The notes: generated by a model not told the origin, from the sequence alone. Shown: positions 23,900 through 35,851, numbered from the stretch's first letter. The stretch is DNA of 64,000 nucleotides from Portulaca oleracea (GCA_029582165.1 CM055887.1:12637190-12701189), one strand, 5' to 3'. A program made the numbers and translations.

Positions 23900-26130
23900 A
23901 CAAAAATGGATATTCTTTAACTTAATGCTTGCATGTTGGTCCCTAACTGTTACCCATAGATACAGAGAATAATATCAGAATATAATTATTATTATTTTTT
24001 TTTTGCACTTTTGCCTACCATTTGTTGATACTTTTGCCATTGAATTCAAACATATCCAGAGAGAAACCTTTCTTAATACCTTTCCCATATTTCGTCACAG
24101 TTTGATTTCAATTTATATAATTAGATTGACACTGCTCCTCAAAGAAACTTAGTAAAATAGTTAGATTAGAACATACACTGTGCATGTCATTCAAACACAG
24201 AATCTATCTCGGTGTTAACTATGCAGTTTTTAGATTTGTTCAAAGAGGAGAATCATTAAATTCTTGTTGATTCAACACTTTCAAAGTTGAAGAATGCTTA
24301 GTAATAAAAAATATATACTCAAAGTAGAGCTTCTGATTTATCATTTAGGATTTTCTGCTGAACTCGATTTTATGCATTTCTGGCGTTTAACCATGTCTAA
24401 TGAGACATTCCATGATGGTAATACTGTAATAGAGCAATTGCCTCCGTAGCTTTGCATGCATAAGGTATAAGATCACATCTTACTCCCTTCTTTGCACACT
24501 GTTTTGATTGTTTGAATATTTTCTTGTTAAAATCCTATTTTACATTTATTGTATTTATTCTTTATAATGGATGATTCTGGGTTTACAAATAGCATATCAT
24601 AAGTTAGTCTGTCTCCTTTCTTTTGTGTATTTAGGGAAAACAACAAAAGTCAGTGTACATTTAATGTACATAAGTCTATTCAAAATATATATGGGGAAAA
24701 CATCATCAGTTTCCCAGTTAAAGTTAAGAACGAATGATAAGAGATGATTCCTTAGCATGTCATATGACATGTAGTGTAATGATAAATGGTTTAGGAGAAA
24801 GCTGTAGCATTTTCTAGAAGACAATTCCAATTGAGGTTTCTATTCGTTTGATGTTTCTTTCGAAATTGTCAAGTTTCAACCCATACAGATGGGTTAATGA
24901 CCTATTTTGCTTTTTACTAACTTTTTGAAATCTAGATACCTCTTACTCTCTTAGGCGAGTCAAAAACTTCAGTTGGAGCTCGTGAAATCCCTATAAAACA
25001 AGACAACCTGATACTTATAAGTTATCCTTGTGAAAGGTTTTACATAAGTATTTGATAAATAATTGTCACAAACCTGCTAAACTGATCCATACTGACTACA
25101 TGACCTAAAAGATTTGATCTGCAAATCATTAGTGCCTCTTGTAAAACAAATATTGATTCTCAGTAAGTGGTAATTATTTCATGATTGTTGAAGCAGAAGT
25201 GCCTTCTCTGGATATTCCCTCAATTTATATGAGCCATTTTGGATTGACAAACCTGCAACCATTCTTAGTCACCCATTGGCCGTGTACAGTCCTCTAGAAG
25301 TTCTGGTTTGCAATGACTATAGTCTCTCGACACCACAGCTGCAGATGTAATGTATGCTCAGATTGCCTCATTCGTAAGAAGTTTGATTTGTGCTTGGGAA
25401 CTTGTTCTGTGATTTAGTTATGCTGGAGAAAGGCTTAGGGAGCAGCAAGATAGCATATTATTACGGACTATTCCAGTAGAGTAGTGCATGTCCTGGTCCT
25501 GCTCTTAGAAGTTCCAATCTGTACCTATTTAGTAATTTATCCTTTTTCCTAGCTCAATGGCATGAGAGCCTGAGATTTAGGTGCCCTCTTCAATAATTAT
25601 AGACAGAATAACACGCTAAGACTGATCATGGACTACAGAATCCTAAGCATACCAAACCAATTCCCTGGATTCCATGGGAAAATTCTGCATTGATTCCCTG
25701 ATACCTGTTTATGTTGAGTTTCAGTTTGATGTTCATAAAATTTCAGCTTTTCACAATGTGTAGGAGCAAGGAGACCCTGAAGTTCTATGAAGCCAGCGGA
25801 AGTCTGGTTCCCAATGCCTCAACCTTTACTGTATATGTTCACATTTTTCTTCTCAATTGTTGCATTTTGCAGTAATTTTTTTCGTATTTTCAGATTTTGA
25901 CCTTCAGATAACAGATTTTTCATATCCACTGTGAAATATTTATTCGTCATGCCCCCCCGCCCCCATCAAAACACACAGAGAACAGCATATTATCATTCCA
26001 TCTATGTTAATAATAGTTGAAGTCTTTATGAAGTTTTACATTCGTATACTCTCAAGTCTCAATTAAGAGGGAGAGGCTTATCAACTGAGCCTTGTTATAT
26101 TCAATGAAAGCAGGAAAGAAAATATCACTT
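23900..26130. other. Block E, no hairpin or gene
   Basis: Hairpin-free spacer, duplicated near 37.7-39.9, 47.9-49.8 and 59.7-61.2 kb. In this copy the palindromic P1BS word seen in the other three is destroyed (24804-24816 reads GTAGCATTTTCTA). C-rich tract CCCCCCCGCCCCC near 25951, matching longer pure C runs in the sister copies. Confidence 0.6.
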
Positions 26131-26304
26131 CTTAGATGGTTTTTAATGTCCATTTAACTACCTTGACTAAGCTCCTTTTTGACATTTTGGTATCCATCTG
26201 GGCCTCGTACCCGTCTTCTCTTTGAATGGATACTACCTGAATACTGTCAAATACAACAAATTGAGACAGACGCAGATAGTGCTTTTGTAAATTGTCAAAG
26301 CGAC

Positions 26305-26402
26305 TGTTAAATTGTAGGGCATTCTCCTTTGGCACGATGGGGGAGTATACATGTGCATAGTCTGCACGGTGCATGCCAAAGGGGAATCACATTGCTATTC
26401 GC
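26305..26402 (-). pseudogene. Damaged MIR399 hairpin, block F unit 1, downstream member
   Basis: Both arms are present but one base is missing inside the mature site: the plus strand at 26315-26334 reads TAGGGCATTCTCCTTTGGCA where intact copies have GGGCAATTC. The first bases (TGCCAAAGGAGAAT) are intact, so targeting would change mainly in the 3' half. The star arm has GGGG for GAGA-type sequence (TGCCAAAGGGGAATC). It shares the promoter at 27307-27369 with the split hairpin at 26478, which is now about 900 bases away because of an insertion. Probably dead. Confidence 0.75.
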
Positions 26403-26477
26403 GAACCATATATTTTTGTTTGCGATGCTGACCCGATCTAGGAAGGGATGTTCTTTTATGAATTATCATAGTGGTTG

Positions 26478-27249
26478 GTAAATTGCAGGGCAATTCTCCT
26501 TTGGCATGACAGAGGAGAGTATGCCTCTACATGGTGTGCAACCAAGGGCGGAGCTAGAGGGGGGGTGGCGGGGACCACGACACCCCCTACGCTCCAGAAA
26601 AATATATGTAGAAGTTTGTGTGTAATCATGCATGAATAATCTCATAGTTGGATGGTAGTTTCTTGGATAGGAGTGTTTTTATTCATCCATTGGTCCCTAG
26701 TTTGAATCCTAAGATCTCAATATTGTTTATTTTGTGACATTTTTGTCGAATTTTGTGCTTAAGAAACCATCTCAGTTTGCTTTTTCATTTATCTAACTTT
26801 CTATTATTTTCTTTCTTTTACTTTTTATTTAGTAATTTAATTTACCTTTTGTATGAATTGTATATTTATAAATAATTTAATACATTTTTAACGATGCATA
26901 GTTTTATAAGCTTATGTTTTCCTATTATTTTTATCTTTATATTTCAGTACGAGCTCTTCCAAAAGGTTCTCTTTTAGGTCTGTCAGAATTAACATCTTCT
27001 ACATTCCGGTGTATAGGAAAGACTGCATACTTCTAAGTCCCCTAAACCTCACTTTAGTGAGACTATTTCGAGTACATCTTCTACTAGATTGAGTGTAAAA
27101 GAACTATAAAAGAGCTTGGATAAAAGTTTAATAAACAAGTAAAAATAAATAATTTGACGATTAAATTTATGATAAAGTTGACAAGAATATTAATCAACCG
27201 GCACCCATAATAAATATGCCGAAGGAGAATTGCACTGTTATTCACCAAC
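26478..27249 (-). pseudogene. MIR399 hairpin split by an insertion
   Basis: The mature site (26486-26506) is canonical, but the two arms are about 700 bases apart. The loop-proximal part breaks off after TGGTGTGCA at 26540, and the star arm resumes as ATGCCGAAGGAGAATTGCAC at about 27217. Intact sisters at 40219 and 50171 join these directly. The star arm shows extra substitutions, fitting loss of selection. A transcript from the promoter would have to fold across the insert, so normal processing is unlikely. Confidence 0.8.
26541..27213. mobile_element. Insertion in the hairpin loop, probable DNA transposon
   Basis: About 670 bases that are absent from both sister loci. It opens with CAAGGGCGGAGCTAGAGGG, a motif often seen at ends of plant DNA transposons, and is AT-rich inside without an open frame of note. 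About seven bases of the original loop (TGTGGCA) are missing and no clean target duplication or inverted end is visible, so the superfamily is not assigned. Confidence 0.6.
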
Positions 27250-27306
27250 CCTTACCTCATTTGTTTCTGAGACTGCTTGCTCCAAGAAGGCACAAACTTA
27301 AGCTTG

Positions 27307-27369
27307 TATTTATATGCTTATGAGCTTACACTTCTATAATGAGATATTCCTGGAACTGGTGGCATATGC
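27307..27369 (-). promoter_or_regulatory. P1BS and TATA promoter of the block F pair, unit 1
   Basis: TATA (plus-strand TATTTATA) at 27307-27314 and P1BS GCATATGC at 27362-27369. The promoter is intact although both hairpins it served are damaged. Confidence 0.7.
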
Positions 27370-27819
27370 TAAGGAGTCTAGAATAATAAGAATGCATATG
27401 TTGCTTTTTTCAGATTTGTAGTCAAACATTGGCATTAGAGAATACGAACCAGAGGTACCACACAATAGCTTTATTCCTTGTTGGTTTTACTTGTAGCAGT
27501 GGCTGTTAAACCTTTATGGCCACTTTGCTTGTTTTATAAGGATGACTATAAAGTAAATTGAGTTTCCACTCTGAGATTGCTAATGTCTGCCAATCTTCCA
27601 TGATGTAGACCACTAAGGTATCGAAAAAGCAAGTTATGCATTGTTGACAAAGAACATTCGAAGTCAAATGTAAATACTTTATGCCATTCTCTGGCTGATG
27701 CTTAAAAGCAGGATGTATATTGTTGACAGAAGTTTTTTGAAAGACGTTAAAACATATGGTAGGATCTTTGTGGTTATGCTAAAAGTAGGAAGGATATGCT
27801 GCACTAGCGAAAAGGGGGT

Positions 27820-28560
27820 TATTTTGTATATTTTGAATGCATGTATGCATGCTAAATTGCTAACTATGAGGTCTTTAGCGTTATCTACTATAGGGCATCC
27901 AAATGTCTGCTTTGTCTATTATTTGTTAGTTTCATCCTAATTGCTTCATACCATCTTGTGATATGTTGGTCTGTATCGGTGCAGTTTTTTCAGGTGGTAT
28001 TCCCCCATCCCCCTCGAGAATGTCTTTCTCCAGATAGTCTTTCTGGTAGTTTTCATTATGTCGTGGAGTGGATATCTTCTTTCTCTGTTTTTTTGTTTTC
28101 ATTTTAGTTTATGTCTATTCTTTGTCCAAGAATTTATGTGGAGTTTTGAGCTTAAAGGTTGCATCGATAAAAAAGAAATGTTAAACTTGACATGGACTAG
28201 CGTGTGTAAACTATGATATTCAAGTCCAATGTCTGAAAAATAGGGCTAATGCTGACCTTGTTAGGGGGAGATTAATCACAGAGAATGGTCGTGCCATCAA
28301 TTTTAGTAGGACTTTTGACCTTTGGATGCTTCATTGATGAAAAGAAAAGTATAAAACATACCATATTTGATGTTTTTATGTTCGAATTAATGTAACACAT
28401 TGTAGAATGCTTATTTTATAATGGAAAATGAATGATGCTGAATTCTCATTTCCTTAAGTGTTCCACTTCTACCATATGTGGCACTTGAGCGGCCTAAATG
28501 TCTCAAAGTGGACAGTTGTTAATCTTGTGGTATGATTATATTAGTGCTAATGGTATACTT
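27820..28560. repeat. Block G of unit 1, hairpin deleted
   Basis: Sequence just before 27830 (GGGGGTTATTTTGTATATTTTGAA) matches block F near 40.83 kb, and sequence just after (GCATGCTAAATTGCTAACTATGAGGTC) matches block G near 41.74 kb. The roughly 900 bases between, which in unit 2 hold the plus-strand MIR399 and its promoter, are missing here. From about 28.56 kb block G passes straight into block A' of unit 2; block H is absent at this junction. Confidence 0.65.
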
Positions 28561-30002
28561 TTCTATTCACAAATCTTTTTGGAAATATCCCCTCAATGTA
28601 CGTAATGGCATGGTATGTCATGTTGGGAGTCTTCGCTTATAGTTTTTTGTTGTATAAAAACCCATAAATATGTCAGTAGTTAACTTAAGGTTTCTTGGTT
28701 ATTGTACATATCATATATTTATGTCTTCTATTATCATATGTCTTCAGTAGTTCAATAATCTTGTGTGGTCCTTGAAACCTTACTCAGTGTATGTACTTGA
28801 AGCCAACTACAAAAAATAGTGAAATCTTTCATGAGACACAATCCATTTAAAGCACTTTCTGTTCCACTTTCTACAACCTCACAATTTCAAATGATTGGTG
28901 TTCAAAATTTCTTCACCTTGAAGAACATTATTGGCCTGCTTTTCTTTTTCCATTCCAGAGTATGATTACTTTGGTGGTAGGGAGTCATGCTACAGTACCA
29001 TAAACACAAACTATTCTTCCTGATTAATTATAAGGTTGGTAGAATTCAAAGGGAAGAAAAAGATAACAAATTTATGGAGCTTTAGTTAATGGGAATTTTA
29101 GATGCTTTCACCATAGCTAACCACCTTTATTTGTTAGCTTCACTAAATTCTCGTGGTAGTGAAAAAGTTGCTTGTGTTTGTAACTTGTTGATCAAACCTT
29201 TTCCTTTGGAGATTGGAAAGAATGACGTGAGAAATGAGATATTTCATGCCATTCTGATGAATGTGAATACCTGGAAAATTGACGGCCTAATACAGGATCG
29301 TTGACATCCAAATTTACAATACTAGAACAAAGTATGACTTGCATGAGGACAGATTCTAGAGAGGCTAATTTATACAAAATCTTACCCCTATATGTGAGAA
29401 TGAATGGACTGTCTTCCACTAGAATTCTGTTATGATAAGTAGCTGAAAGCCTAAAGTAGCTGAATAGACATGAGAATCTTCCTCAACTATGTAGAAAATT
29501 CTCTTTTATTTTGCCCTGAGTTACTTGACCAGGATACTTCTATCGCCCTTCAAACTTCAAAGTGATTTATCATCACGAAGTGTTCAAGATACCAACACTA
29601 TAGTCTTCAGTCAAACATTTTACTGGAGATGAACTGATATCCAATTCCATGTCTCCACAAAGCATATATCTCTGTAGCAGGTAGCTAATGCGATGAACTA
29701 TGCAGTTTTCAGTTGAATTTTTCATCCGCAATCCAACCAAAAGTATCTGCAAAATATAGGAAATGAATCTGAAATTCAACAAGAATGAACAGATGTAAGT
29801 CATCTTAGGCCTCCTACCAGTATCATATTTGAATGTTATTGTAGCTAGATTATTGGAACTATTAGCTAGAGTCTAGAATAAAGCAGAAGTTGATGATTGA
29901 TTCCTTAAAACCTTTGACAAGTTTACCCATTAATTGGCAAATAATTTGGCAGTTCTGATTTGGTGTGAGAGTGATTGTGATCTCTTCTACATTATCATGG
30001 AA

Positions 30003-30095
30003 GTGAATTACAGGGCAAAAATTCTCCTTTGGCATGTCAGGAAATACGAGTGTTCATAGACTGCATGCCAAAGGAAAATCACACTGTTATTCACT
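30003..30095 (-). pseudogene. MIR399 hairpin with 3-base insertion in the mature site, block A'
   Basis: The plus strand at 30011-30034 reads CAGGGCAAAAATTCTCCTTTGG then CA: three extra A sit between GGGCA and ATTCTCC, so the miRNA would be 24 bases to the same end or have a different 3' half. The star arm (TGCCAAAGGAAAATCACAC from 30067) is like that of the block A sister. The TATA box is also weakened (AATTTATA, 30155-30162), while P1BS GCATATGC remains at 30209-30216. The intact first 13 bases could still load a miR399-like small RNA, but efficient PHO2 pairing is doubtful. Confidence 0.75.
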
Positions 30096-30564
30096 AATCA
30101 CATATCTTCTTTTCCTTTTGCTGCTTGTTATCCAAAGGCATAGCACAGGACTCCAATTTATATGCTTGTGAATTTAGATTCTGCAATGGGACATTCTAAT
30201 ATTTGGTGGCATATGCTGGAAGTCGAGAATCCTAAATGGTCCTTCATCTTCTTCGCTTCACTTTTTTCTTCTAAAGTAAAGAGAACATATGGTGCTTTTT
30301 TTTTTTTTTGAAAAAAAAGAAAATTGTCAGAGCAATTATGGTCCCAGCCTCTAATGTTTGTGTTGGGGGGAATAACAACACTTTAGTACCCCATACTACT
30401 TTGTGTCTGTTCCTTTGATTATCCTGCACGCCTATTAACTACATGAATTGGCTATGAATTTCTTTAGCACAGAAGATTTGATGTGCAAAAACCACAAATA
30501 ATGAGACTTAACAAAAGTGCAAAATTATAGGAAATTAATCTGAAATTCAACACGAAAAAAAATC

Positions 30565-30700
30565 ATCTCTCTCTTCTTTTGGGTTCATGGGAAGTCTAGG
30601 TCCTTCTCTTTTGGTGTGGTATTTTTTTGTGGACAGTTTTTTTCTAGTCATACATAACTTTGTAGGATTTTAATTGACCATCTTGTCTTTTGATCCTATT
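30565..30700 (+). mobile_element. LINE fragment, related to 11211-11516
   Basis: CTCTTCTTTTGGGTTCATGGG, GGTGTGGTA and TTGTGGACAG match the 3' part of the LINE at 11.2-11.5 kb. It interrupts block A' between GAGACTTAACA and AAGAACTTTC, which are adjacent at about 14.8 kb. A GT/GC microsatellite follows at 30728-30770. Confidence 0.6.
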
Positions 30701-31000
30701 ACACACATGTATATTTATATACATACAATGTGTGTGCGTGCGTGTGTGCGCGCGTGCACGTGCGTGTGTGTATTTCCTATAAAGAAATGTTGTTAAAGAA
30801 CTTTCAATTCCTAAGCTGAACAAAGGATTTTTTTATAAACAAATTTGCTTGCCCTCTCATAATATTAGAACAATGGCTTTGCACTATGGTTCATCGTACA
30901 ACTGCTGGAGAAGCACAGTTTATGTTTGGAAATTAAACACAACGTCAAAAGTTGGATTTTTTTTTTAAAAAAATTTACTTCTTGTTTTCTAATTTGGGGG

Positions 31001-32532
31001 CAAAAATTTGTCGGAAGGTGTCGTACATTCTTAACAACTGACCACTGAAGAACCACATTTTTTTTAATGCACTCAAAGGGGACAAAGTTGTCAAACAAAT
31101 GGCTCCCAGGTGACTTTTTGGCTATTTATAGCCGGAAAACGGTGACAGTTGAGTAAAGTTAATTTTTTTTAAATTTACTTAGATTAATGCCGAGACTACC
31201 CTCCCTTCCTCCTTCCTCCTTCCTCCTTCTCATCTTCATTCTTCCTTTCTTCCTTGAATTTGAATCATGTGACATGGATTTAGAGATGATCAGATGATTT
31301 AGCCCTAATATCCCACTCAAGTTTCAACACTTGAAGACTAGAGAAAGAGAACACCGCCCAAAAGGAGTGCACCTGACCAGAGAACCGACGGGTATCAACC
31401 GGGAGGGAACATCGACCACCCGAGCGAAGGGGCACGTAACCCAGCGACGAAATCTCGACCACCTAGAGAGCCACCGGAAACCCAGCGTCCAAGGACGACG
31501 ATAAGAGCGGCCCGACGACCAGGTACGGCAGTCAAATCGGAAGATGAGGGGTGTTTGGGAGGAGGTGAAAGGTCGGGATTGGATAGGAGGTGAGGAGAAG
31601 GGTTAGAGAGACGCTCAGCCCAGCAACCGGAGCACCGACCTCCCAGGAGGCCGATGAAACCTCCAGCGACCAGGACCGACGACCGTGAAAGAGGATCAGG
31701 TGTGGGGAGGAGGTGAATCGGCGCAGAGCACTGTCAGTTCATTCCTATCAATTCCTCATCAATTCCCATCATCAATTCCTCAAATCCTATACAAAAGTTA
31801 GCACCTGGGTTTCAAATTCGGCGATGCAATTTCAAATTTCGATCGTCTTGACATAGTTTGGTCTCGAAATTGATTGTTGTCAAGGGTGTTCTACTCCAAC
31901 AGGTTGTTCAAGTTGTCGTTGTTATCATCCTTTTTGCAGTACTTTTTTACTTCTCGCTTCAATCTCAATTGGGTTTTGCTTATTTTGATTTGGGTATGCC
32001 TGCTTTTCTTCAAATTTGAGGCAGTTTGGTAGTATTTAATGCAGTGTTAATTGGGTTTTGCTTGTTTTGATCTGGGTAGGCCTGCTTTTCTTCAAATTTG
32101 AGGCAGTTTGGTAGTACTTGATGCAATATTAATTGGGTTTTGCATCCTTCTACTTCTTCCGAACTTCAAGCAACGTCGCCAAACTTGATTCACCACCCTA
32201 TCTCTTACCGCCATGGTTTTGAACAAGTTAGAGTGAATTTTTGGTGAAAGTTTGGATTTTGATCGAAAATTGAGGGTGGAGACTGATTTGTGGAGGTGGG
32301 TTTTGGGCAAATTTGGGCACAATTTACCGCCCTGAACACCATTGGACACAAGGGGAATGGAGCGGACAAAAATAAGGGCAACATGGTCTTTTCACAAACT
32401 TCCCCAAGGGCTTTTTAATATTTTCATTGATTCGGCTATAAATGGCCGGAAAGTCACCTGGGAGCCATTTGTTTGATAACTTTGTCCCCTTTGAGTGCAT
32501 TAAAAAAATGTGGTCTCCCAGCCACAATTATG
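31001..32532. mobile_element. MULE-type element, 1532 bp
   Basis: A direct repeat AATTTGGGGG flanks it (30991-31000 and 32533-32542); 9-10 bases fits Mutator-like elements. Long inverted arms lie just inside the ends: 31050-31136 (ATGCACTCAAAGGGGACAAA, AATGGCTCCCAGGTGAC) is mirrored at 32445-32510. The outermost bases (CAAAAATTTG and CATAATTGTG inverted) match only partly. The core has a GC-rich part (31370-31720) and a T-rich part with a duplicated segment (31970 and 32045). The block A sister at about 15.0 kb is an empty site. Confidence 0.8.
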
Positions 32533-33337
32533 AATTTGGGGGCTTTTTTATTTAACTGACAGTGCTTTCCGTTGATAGCAAGACTGCACCTTCCACAAAC
32601 CTTTGCTATTTACAGTGGGAAGAAGTAAGGTGACCAAAGCAGAAAATGAGTTGTAGTTAAGGAATATACTTACAGAAGGAAAGATCCACGAATATTACTA
32701 ATCTGCCAGGAGACTGAAATCTTCTGTTTGCTTACACTTCACAGTGAGCATATGCGTGATAAGAAATTGAGAGGTTGTTCTTTGATGATTCTTGGAATAG
32801 TAAACTCGGGTAATTTGTTTCTGTCAGTAGTGAAGACGCACTGACCTGTGCTAAAAGAGGTCGGAGAAGGAAATACATCCTACATTTTCATATAAAGCCA
32901 CTAGTAGTAGTAAGTAAAAAATTGTGATTTACCCCATAAGAAAATGATCAAGTTGAGATGATCTTAAACAACATGCTTATGTGCTGATATCAATCAAGTA
33001 ATATTTTCTGCCATTTCTAATAATATGAGTGGATTCTCCTGAAAATAATTAGGGTTACAATAGTTTCAAAATTAGCAAGACAAAATCCTTTTCCAGCTAT
33101 TAAATAAATTCTTTTGTCAATAGTCTCATTATAAAATTTCTTCTCCATTTTCCAATAATTCAGTTCAACTGTTTTTTCCTTTGAAATAAGAAAGTAATTT
33201 TGCAGTTATCATTTGATGATGAAACAGGAACATATATGCTTTGTGTAACTTAAACTCTTCATTTTGCTTGGAAGAATAATTTCAGTTGAAGTTCCACATG
33301 TAATTGACGCAGAACTTTTTGCGCAAGATACGAAACC

Positions 33338-33420
33338 ATCCCTTCACCCGTGTGCTGGCAGTATCCTGTTCGCACAGAATACAGTGCTCTTCCAACCTTT
33401 GTGTCCTGTAGAATGTATTT
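33338..33420 (+). pseudogene. Relic of a block D-type MIR399 promoter
   Basis: GAAACCATCCCTTCACCCGTG...GTATCCTGTTCGCACAGAATACAG aligns with the block D promoter GAAACCATTCCTTCACCTATG...GAATATGCTGTTTGCAAAGAATATGC near 22.5 kb. Both P1BS boxes have been lost (GAATATGC has become GTATCCTG and GAATACAG) and no TATA box or hairpin follows. Confidence 0.45.
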
Positions 33421-33458
33421 ATCTCATTTGTATAGACTAATTCATAAGAGCAGTAAGC

Positions 33459-33623
33459 AAGGTTGTTAGAATCCGGATCCTAACTCGGACCCATGGGGTA
33501 GTTAGGATCGGAATTAACCCAAGTAGGATCGTGGATCGGAATGTAGGTAGTAGAATCACATCGCGGATTTTGGATCGTAAAATTGTAGGATCGTAGACCA
33601 GGATCGAGATTTTAATAATTATG
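33459..33623. mobile_element. Small MITE, 165 bp, 9-base target duplication
   Basis: Flanked by a perfect direct repeat GCAGTAAGC (33450-33458 and 33624-33632). Ends are inverted: TTGTTAGAATCCGGATCC against TTATTAAAATCTCGATCC. Several GGATCGTA/GGATCGGA words lie inside. The sister site near 15.29 kb has a single GCAGTACGC, an empty site. Confidence 0.8.
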
Positions 33624-34028
33624 GCAGTAAGCTAAATTGCTCCATTGATGGATGAATAATAATCCTTTGGTGGTCCAACTAGAGTCCATGATGTATTCAT
33701 CAGGACAGTTACTTCTCTGTCAGTTTCCCAACCATGTGCGATTGTCCTATGCAAATGTGGTTAACCCTTTCCTTTTTTTTTCTTTCTTTTTTTTTGGGCT
33801 CATTTTTGTGTGTGTGTGTGCGTGTTTTTTTTAAAAAAAAAAAGTTGTATGGTAAAGCTTCCCATTGGCACTGGGGAAATTTGCCTTGAAGTTTTTAGAG
33901 GTCAAATTTTAAGGCTCTAAAATGCTGCAAATATTCTTGGTGTGCACACTGCAATGGCGCCACTACTCAGAAACTAGCTTTGTGCCATATAACATTAACC
34001 TTTATTTTAAATGCGCAAAGGATAGCCA

Positions 34029-34040
34029 TAGCATATGCTA
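34029..34040. promoter_or_regulatory. Palindromic P1BS box without a hairpin, block B'
   Basis: TAGCATATGCTA, the counterpart of 16181-16192, again followed by a GACAATTCC word. Confidence 0.5.
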
Positions 34041-35693
34041 GTGGACAATTCCTGCTGTATTACCGAATCTCCTCCTTGCTCTTCTGAGGATCCAAAATAA
34101 TATTCAAATAAATGTGAATGAATTATCCTTGTGCACAAAGTGCATAAGTTAAACGAACATTTTTCGTGAAGTGATCATGATTATGCTCTTTGGTAGTTAA
34201 GCTTCATTCAATGTCTGGATTCCATTTGTCATATCTTTTATTGGTCAATATACATCAATTTATGTTGGTCACTTAACTCTTGAATGATCACTATAGATGG
34301 CTCCTTACGCTGCAAGTAGTGCTAGTAAATTGTGTGAGTCGGATGAGTTGATAGAAGCTAGGATTTGTGGATTGTAATATTGCGACCTTTGGAGTTATTG
34401 GAATAAAAAATGTACCGACTTTCACTCTTTGATTATAGTATATCTGACCAATGGGCCTATTTTCAATTATTGAACAAAAAGCAAGTTACATGAAGCATTA
34501 CTCAATTTTTGATGATGTGGCAAGCAGCGCAAAGATTTCCTGGTGGAGCATGGTCACTATTGTTAACTCAGGTTTAAATCTTTCCTCTTATCATAACTTC
34601 TTCCCCTTTTTTTATTTTCTTCTTTTCCCCCTTAATCTACTTATGTATATATCTCGGTCCATTGCCCGTAAAAATAGTGATCAGGCTTCACTGGAAACCT
34701 TTTTCGTGCCACCTAACATGATCAAAAAGTGAGTGAAGCTTCATGTAACTCAGTTTTGCTACAATAATGGAAAATAGGCCCATAGGACAGGTATACTGCT
34801 ACCACGAGTAAAATGCGGTATATTTGGATCCAATATCCCTAAAGACCAGTATACTACAATCCTAAAACCCTAAAAATTATTCAAAAAACGAATATATAGA
34901 AATATAGAATGCTTTGATGAAATTGCTGAAATTTAAATTGCTCATGCTTTATGAAGATCCATTTTACATCATTTACTTCTTGACAAAGTCCATGAACTAT
35001 CTTACACAATTAGGAAAAAAAAAAAAGAGAATAGAATGAGAGCCAAAAAGAGACCATAAGAAGAAATAAACCAAATGGTAACCAAACCTTTGGTTAACTC
35101 TTGAATGAAAATGCATTTTGTGCATATTCTGGTTTTTATTTTGGACTATTTTATGTGGATGAAAGCCTGAGAAGAATAGGCTTCCCCCCCCCCCCCCCCC
35201 CCAACCCACACAAAAAAAACAGCTAATTTGCCGCAAAACTGCGTTGTGATTTTTTCTTTTTCTCAGGTACTCAACATTAGAGTCTTGTACTCTTGTTCCC
35301 TTCCTAGGAAATCTAAAGTGAAATCTTGATGGTATGGATTGACATTTTATCTTCCTTGGCATAGTCCCTTTTCTCTGTTTACATTCAGTATGATTGCTGT
35401 AGGAAGTTGGTGACTTGATGAAATACACTGTTCTGACCCAAGTTCTACAAGCCAATGCAGTAAAACTGTCCAGGAGAAGATGCTAGCCACAGATGAAATA
35501 AAGGGGTTACATAAGTACATGATGTAACCCTTTCACCAAGCCTTACTACTATTAGATATAGGTAACTTCAAATAGCAGTTTGTGGTTGAGGACATGCTCC
35601 ATAACCTTGGAGAAACACCTGCTAGATTTATTTAATTAAAAAAATAAATTTGGCATGATTCTATTCAACAATAGGTATTGCAGATGAGCATGG

Positions 35694-35789
35694 TGGTGAA
35701 TTGCAGGGCAATTCTCCTTTGGCATGGCAGATGAGCATCCATATGCGTGGTCTCTGCATGCCAAGGGAGAATCACACTGTAATTCACCA
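35694..35789 (-). ncRNA. MIR399: MIR399 precursor, block B'
   Basis: The mature site is 35704-35724 on the minus strand and canonical. The star arm (plus strand TGCCAAGGGAGAATCACAC, from 35759) and stem base (TGGTGAATT with AATTCACCA) are identical to the block B gene at 19051. Differences are confined to the loop, for example CATGGCAGATG here against CATTGCAGATG there. That change restores CATG next to the mature strand, matching most other copies, so the stem here is slightly longer. This is among the best-kept genes in the cluster. Confidence 0.9.
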
Positions 35790-35851
35790 AACACATATCT
35801 TCTTTTGCTTCTATGACTTCTTGCTCTCATAAGGGCATGTGATTGGACTCC

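Larger units (their letters stand above)
11535..28560. repeat. Duplicated unit 1 of the MIR399 cluster (blocks A-G)
   Basis: Block order by eye: A 11.5-15.4 kb, B 15.9-20.7, C 20.8-22.3, D 22.4-23.9, E 23.9-26.1, F 26.1-27.7, G 27.8-28.5. Each block has one or more diverged copies further right; for example the text around 12.5 kb recurs near 29.1 kb, 19.8 kb near 36.4 kb, and 25.2 kb near 38.9, 49.0 and 61.0 kb. Blocks A-D and F carry MIR399 hairpins; G has lost its own. Insertions unique to this unit include 12825-13373, 17070-18712 and 26541-27213. Confidence 0.8.
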
